Assembly (NCBI GenBank): GCA_002887195.1
Contig: PJAB01001144.1
Coordinates: 1-16,857, forward strand
DNA: 16,857 bases
Direction of reading: 5' to 3'
DNA from: Chrysochromulina parva
Taxonomy: Eukaryota > Haptophyta > Prymnesiales > Chrysochromulinaceae
Position numbers and translations under genes: made by a program. Below the pieces are notes generated by a model that ran no database searches, had not been told where the DNA came from, and saw only the letters and a program-made list of their open reading frames with translations. Within the stretch, counting starts at the first letter, position 1, and the number at the start of each line of letters is the position of its first letter. Below, piece by piece: positions 14,301-16,857 of this stretch.

Positions 14301-16637
14301 GTCAACGACGCCGAGGAGGGCAAGCACGTGGCGGCCGAGCTCAAGACTCTTGAAGGGTTCGCTTGGCGGATGTACGGGAGCTTCTGCCTCTGCAGAGCGA
14401 CCCGAAGCCTCGACGGCAGCTCTGGCCCTCTCGACGAGGTCGCTTGGCGCATCGGCAGCTGCAGTATTCTGTTCCTCGGCCATACCACCATCAGTGTCGG
14501 TGTTGCCTAGAGGGCCCTCGCATGCCTCGCTGCGTGCGGCGCCACTGACCGAAGAGCTAAGGGAGGCAGCGAGCGGCGCGAGCGAGGCAGGGATCGCTAG
14601 CCTCCATATGTAGCTGAGGCCTGCAACGTCCGCCGCGACCGCTCGCCCCGGCAGCTCGGCGCACCGAAGGGCGCAAAGCATCTGGGCGTAGAGCACCTCG
14701 CGCCATGTGCCGAAGTATCGCCAGCCGTCCAACGAGGCGCTTGTAGCGCCGCTGCTTGGAAGCTCCCACCAAAGGCGGCCGAGCGCGATCGCCTCATCCG
14801 CGTTGGCTGCACCGGCAAGCAGCGGCGCGGTCCGCTGCCGGCTCTGCGCGCGGTCATGGACCCAGAGGGGAGCAGATAGGCCACGCGGAGCCCCGCGACG
14901 CTCCGTTGGCTCCGCCGGCTCCGGTGGCGGAGCGAGAGGGAGTAGCACGCCCTGATCGAGCAGCAGCCGAGGTAGCGTGACGTGCGCCAACGTGACTCGC
15001 TCCTCTGCTGTGAGGAGCCCAACGCAGCGCCCCAGCAGCCGCCACGCTACCACGGCGCCCGCACCAGTGGCCATCGGCGCAGCCTGTGCCAGCCATCGTA
15101 CAACCGTCGATCCCTCGCTCGTCGTGAGCGATGCACGCCGACGCAGAAGCGCATACGCCATCTGTAGAGCGGCCACGAGAGGCGCGTCGGCGTCGGCGTC
15201 GGCCTCCGGCAGCCTTGAAAGCCGTTGGCTGCCTTGGCGCGCAACGAGCGCACCACTGCCACCACCGAGCGCATGCTTCTGAATGAAGAGTAACAATGGC
15301 TGCCGAAAGGCGGGCTGCACGGCTGCCACCGCGGCGAGGCACGCGCACAGAGGAGGGAGCAATGGAGCCTCGAGCCGCGGCGCGTGCTGGAGGGCCTCGG
15401 ACAAGATCGTGCTCGACGCTGCCAATGCTTGCGCGTGGCCATCGGCCAGCTCGGAAAACGCGGCGGCCGCTGCCGCCGCGGATGCCGGCGCCCCAAAGAG
15501 CGCGCTGAGCAGTTCAGAGAGCGCTAGCTGGCTGCTTCTCTCCACCAGAGAGGCGTGCGACCGCGAAGCCACCATAGGGGTGGCCGACGGCCTGCCTGGA
15601 AGCGCGTCGGAGGCGGCGGAGGAGGTGCCCAAACCGGCGCCACTGTGCACGTAGTCACCGCCGCAGCCTCCACCTGTCAGCTCTGAACGCGGCGCCACGT
15701 GGCCGACGAGGCCGACGGCGAGGCACGCGCCGTGTCGGGCGGCGTCGACGGCGGGATCGGCAAGGAGAGCGGCACATAGTGGAGGAAGTCGGGGCAGCAC
15801 AATAGCGGGCAGCGCTGAATCGGTGGCACAGGCCACGAGCTCAGCCGCCGTCAGGGCGCCGCGGCACAGTGCTCGCGAGAGCGCCTGCGTCGCGGCGGCG
15901 GCGTGCCGAGGCATAGGTAGCAGCAGCAGCAGTAGCATAGCCTCCCACCGGGTGAGATGGCTGGCCGCGCCAGTCTGCGTGAGTAGCGCGCGTGCGGTGC
16001 CGCCGTTGACTCGCAGTGTGTTGGCCACCACCTGCAGCAACAGGGCAAGCGTGCCGCTCGAAACGGCGCCGAGCTGCGAACGCAGCTGGCGCAGCGTGCG
16101 CCCTGCTTGCGCTGGAGGGAGCGCGCCAAGGACGCATCGGACGAGCGTAGGCAAATCCGACTCGTCGGCGAGAGGCAGTACGCCGAGCGCGAGCTGGGCG
16201 AGCTCCGGCTTGTGAGCCTCGGGAAGTGCCACCTCGCCAAGCGCGCCGATCGCGGGCAGCATGAGCGTACGGTCGGCAGCGATCAGCTCCTTCACGACCA
16301 CTACCAACTGGCACATCTCCTCGTCAGTGTCGCCGAGCAGTTGCGGCACTAGCCCAAGGAGCTCGCGAGCGGTGGCGGACGGGACCAAGAGGAGCATTTG
16401 CAACACGTCTGCCGTTCGAGCTGCCGTTCGTGAGCCGTGGGCGCTCAGCAACTGCGCAATGCGCCGGGCGCCATGGGCATCCTCGAGCGGCAGCCGCCCG
16501 AGCAGCGTAGACGTTGCAGCTGATTGCGCCGCCGGGTGGCGCAAGAGCGCGGGGACCGATCGCTGAACCAAGTCGAGCGGAGCTTCGGAGAGGTCGATGG
16601 CAAGGTCGGCGAGGTCAGTGGCCATGGCCCGATCCAT
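11319..16637 (-). CDS. FANCD2: FANCD2-like Fanconi anaemia / DNA cross-link repair protein
   Basis: FANCD2 pairs with FANCI as a clamp on DNA at interstrand cross-links and stalled forks after ubiquitination. The 1,772-residue frame is almost wholly alpha-helical-repeat-like. Residues about 77-190 align by eye without gaps to the FANCD2 N-terminal solenoid: VPSATARELLGLVPQLLGD (about 85-103) matches the family's APxxLQxxIIxxLPEILGD pattern, and ESDLPTLVRCVLGAL matches its EDLPVIIKFIL segment. Helices at about 390-457, ending LLLFIQKHAL, continue the match. Acidic tracts lie at about 1428-1455 and 1666-1706, with a possible nuclear signal APKRRC near 1464 and a C-terminal helix LPRLQLKLEQLEVLLAEL. 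Vertebrate FANCD2 is about 1,450 residues; the extra length is Ser/Ala/Asp-rich linkers. Start: ATG at 16637, or the stronger-context ATG at 16625 (Met5). FANCI is a paralog and the main alternative. No intron seen. Confidence 0.78.
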   Translation of the reverse strand: MDRAMATDLADLAIDLSEAPLDLVQRSVPALLRHPAAQSAATSTLLGRLPLEDAHGARRIAQLLSAHGSRTAARTADVLQMLLLVPSATARELLGLVPQLLGDTDEEMCQLVVVVKELIAADRTLMLPAIGALGEVALPEAHKPELAQLALGVLPLADESDLPTLVRCVLGALPPAQAGRTLRQLRSQLGAVSSGTLALLLQVVANTLRVNGGTARALLTQTGAASHLTRWEAMLLLLLLPMPRHAAAATQALSRALCRGALTAAELVACATDSALPAIVLPRLPPLCAALLADPAVDAARHGACLAVGLVGHVAPRSELTGGGCGGDYVHSGAGLGTSSAASDALPGRPSATPMVASRSHASLVERSSQLALSELLSALFGAPASAAAAAAAFSELADGHAQALAASSTILSEALQHAPRLEAPLLPPLCACLAAVAAVQPAFRQPLLLFIQKHALGGGSGALVARQGSQRLSRLPEADADADAPLVAALQMAYALLRRRASLTTSEGSTVVRWLAQAAPMATGAGAVVAWRLLGRCVGLLTAEERVTLAHVTLPRLLLDQGVLLPLAPPPEPAEPTERRGAPRGLSAPLWVHDRAQSRQRTAPLLAGAANADEAIALGRLWWELPSSGATSASLDGWRYFGTWREVLYAQMLCALRCAELPGRAVAADVAGLSYIWRLAIPASLAPLAASLSSSVSGAARSEACEGPLGNTDTDGGMAEEQNTAAADAPSDLVERARAAVEASGRSAEAEAPVHPPSEPFKSLELGRHVLALLGVVDLGLRWEGRRPRVGKGAMGSGELLVRRVAERCHLVLLVAQCVRAANSPSTRRDAAALHFELSRALARPLPARLCVEVLATLVDSGANATQECTAEADKAETLAVPRAALRLHVLRELWKRFCNSSEASASTKAASATMPSAAASLALDRTMEDRADVGSRTIRDAASRWGAGSSGGGGGSSSSDFYDPSSTSDAAAHVSDVDGDESSDEDTLLSSSSVWRREMLHTLVDTTALLSVATDLGRRQSAQSPDQSPEPAWRADMEATAVAYHAFATCCRIDGRLASATDGAFAHTASAWLAVLRKQLTLLPEPHLACALLDAVGTLEGLLSREGPRTGCADVSMGAAKGAMLGAAEGVHSEGGVDEAAEAAVPSASGSTASPPAAVTVARRMAVRALTIVYPSHVPSLATYLPSQRGCRGRGGGISRQHSALCALVRAALRSLPSDLALSGVRALAVACDELSAALKLATPRAHRAISLLTPAARPALLLELLAHISTSLQRFVPLSSAGALRRLLGYAPRATALAARALQSLRMLAQAALETGGFSGFATALSAACVVLCNALRAALAAAVECRCRPGCSVTASAMATTRDVSRKLVAAMRDLIGDLKLADSTRSGDGGVLVGKALLTASGGYVARRASGRAASAQRMPTRKSRLDDEDDEDDEHDEDDDDDDDGGDGGDGEDVATRAPKRRCTSGRVGGSAPVRACAKPTACRQRGGTPFSSTASGPSLTLPRLQLKLEQLEVLLAELATTHHVPDASDEAMAKVQAWAAAEGIKAEMELTKLGRGKGALQPMRLPTAVTSGGAAASSAPPIEGGALRTAPRTPRRVRPIQVPSAASVTTVASVDHVVQSGVDSSDEEDVTSAAAMDNASGDGGFAPEPEGEGALDGTIEVSDDGGSEDELEGSGAGEGEEDEGEEDEDEDEGEEDERGGWADGYSSASDPDEGSDAVHLAGWQARYAAGESAHPNTEYAPTVAGFDGTDTIVIDFAGERTHRDS

Positions 16638-16857
16638 TCACACGCGTACCGGTAAAAAGACACCGGGGGAGCCGGGACACACACGGGACACACGGGACAC
16701 GCGGACGCACAAAGGCACACAGACCACACAGGCGAATCTCACAACCATCCAAACCCAGTTCCAACAACACACACCCAGCACGTCAGCGCGACGACCGAAG
16801 CCGCGGCCGACTCAACAGCCGCAGGCCCGGAGCCGACCGCTCCCCGCGGCCGACTCA
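16638..16857 (-). promoter_or_regulatory. Upstream region of the FANCD2-like gene with short repeats
   Basis: 220 bp to the window edge. Near the gene are several GGGACACAC/GGGACACGC units (about 16674-16700). At the edge, CCGCGGCCGACTCA occurs at 16801-16814 and again at 16844-16857, 43 bp apart, perhaps the start of a tandem array. No TATA box recognised. Confidence 0.45.

Noticed and set aside
13819..14613. 264-residue plus-strand frame inside the FANCD2-like region
   Set aside because: Ala/Ser/Arg-rich antisense shadow of a long real frame; no domain.

Overview
This is GC-rich nuclear DNA from a eukaryote, most likely a unicellular alga with a complex (secondary) plastid; a haptophyte would fit. 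The evidence is: a spliced gene for a two-domain plastid-type co-chaperonin with a signal-peptide-like leader, an SPPL2-type intramembrane protease, an exostosin-type glycosyltransferase and a FANCD2-like DNA-repair protein. Long open frames are mostly intron-free, Ala/Arg-rich and lysine-poor. The taxon is inferred from gene content and style, not proven.

Layout: (1) 1-2439 (+), SPPL2-like GxGD aspartyl protease with PA domain, the nine-helix core and an unusual Cys-pair tail; its 5' end may lie outside the window. (2) 2600-6839, a 4,240-bp inserted element with perfect 16-bp terminal inverted repeats and a perfect 9-bp target-site duplication, carrying GGTAAAAG subterminal repeats, a small SAP-domain reading frame and a chain of minisatellites. 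It sits between the 3' ends of two convergent genes. (3) 7052-8458 (-), exostosin/GT47-like glycosyltransferase. (4) 8685-9489 (+), plastid Cpn20 co-chaperonin with one 91-bp phase-0 intron, divergent from the glycosyltransferase. (5) 9888-10856 (+), an unrecognised acidic, disordered protein that may be longer through a 59-bp intron near its 3' end. (6) 11319-16637 (-), a 1,772-codon intronless frame for a FANCD2-like Fanconi anaemia protein, followed by its repeat-rich upstream region to the window end.

The host genes serve different processes (membrane proteolysis, glycosylation, plastid protein folding, DNA cross-link repair) and show no operon-like logic. The most notable object is the element at 2600-6839: its boundaries are exact, it has no recognisable transposase, and nearly all of its interior is repeats of several distinct periods. 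No rRNA, CRISPR array or prokaryotic feature was seen; tRNAs were not systematically searched for.
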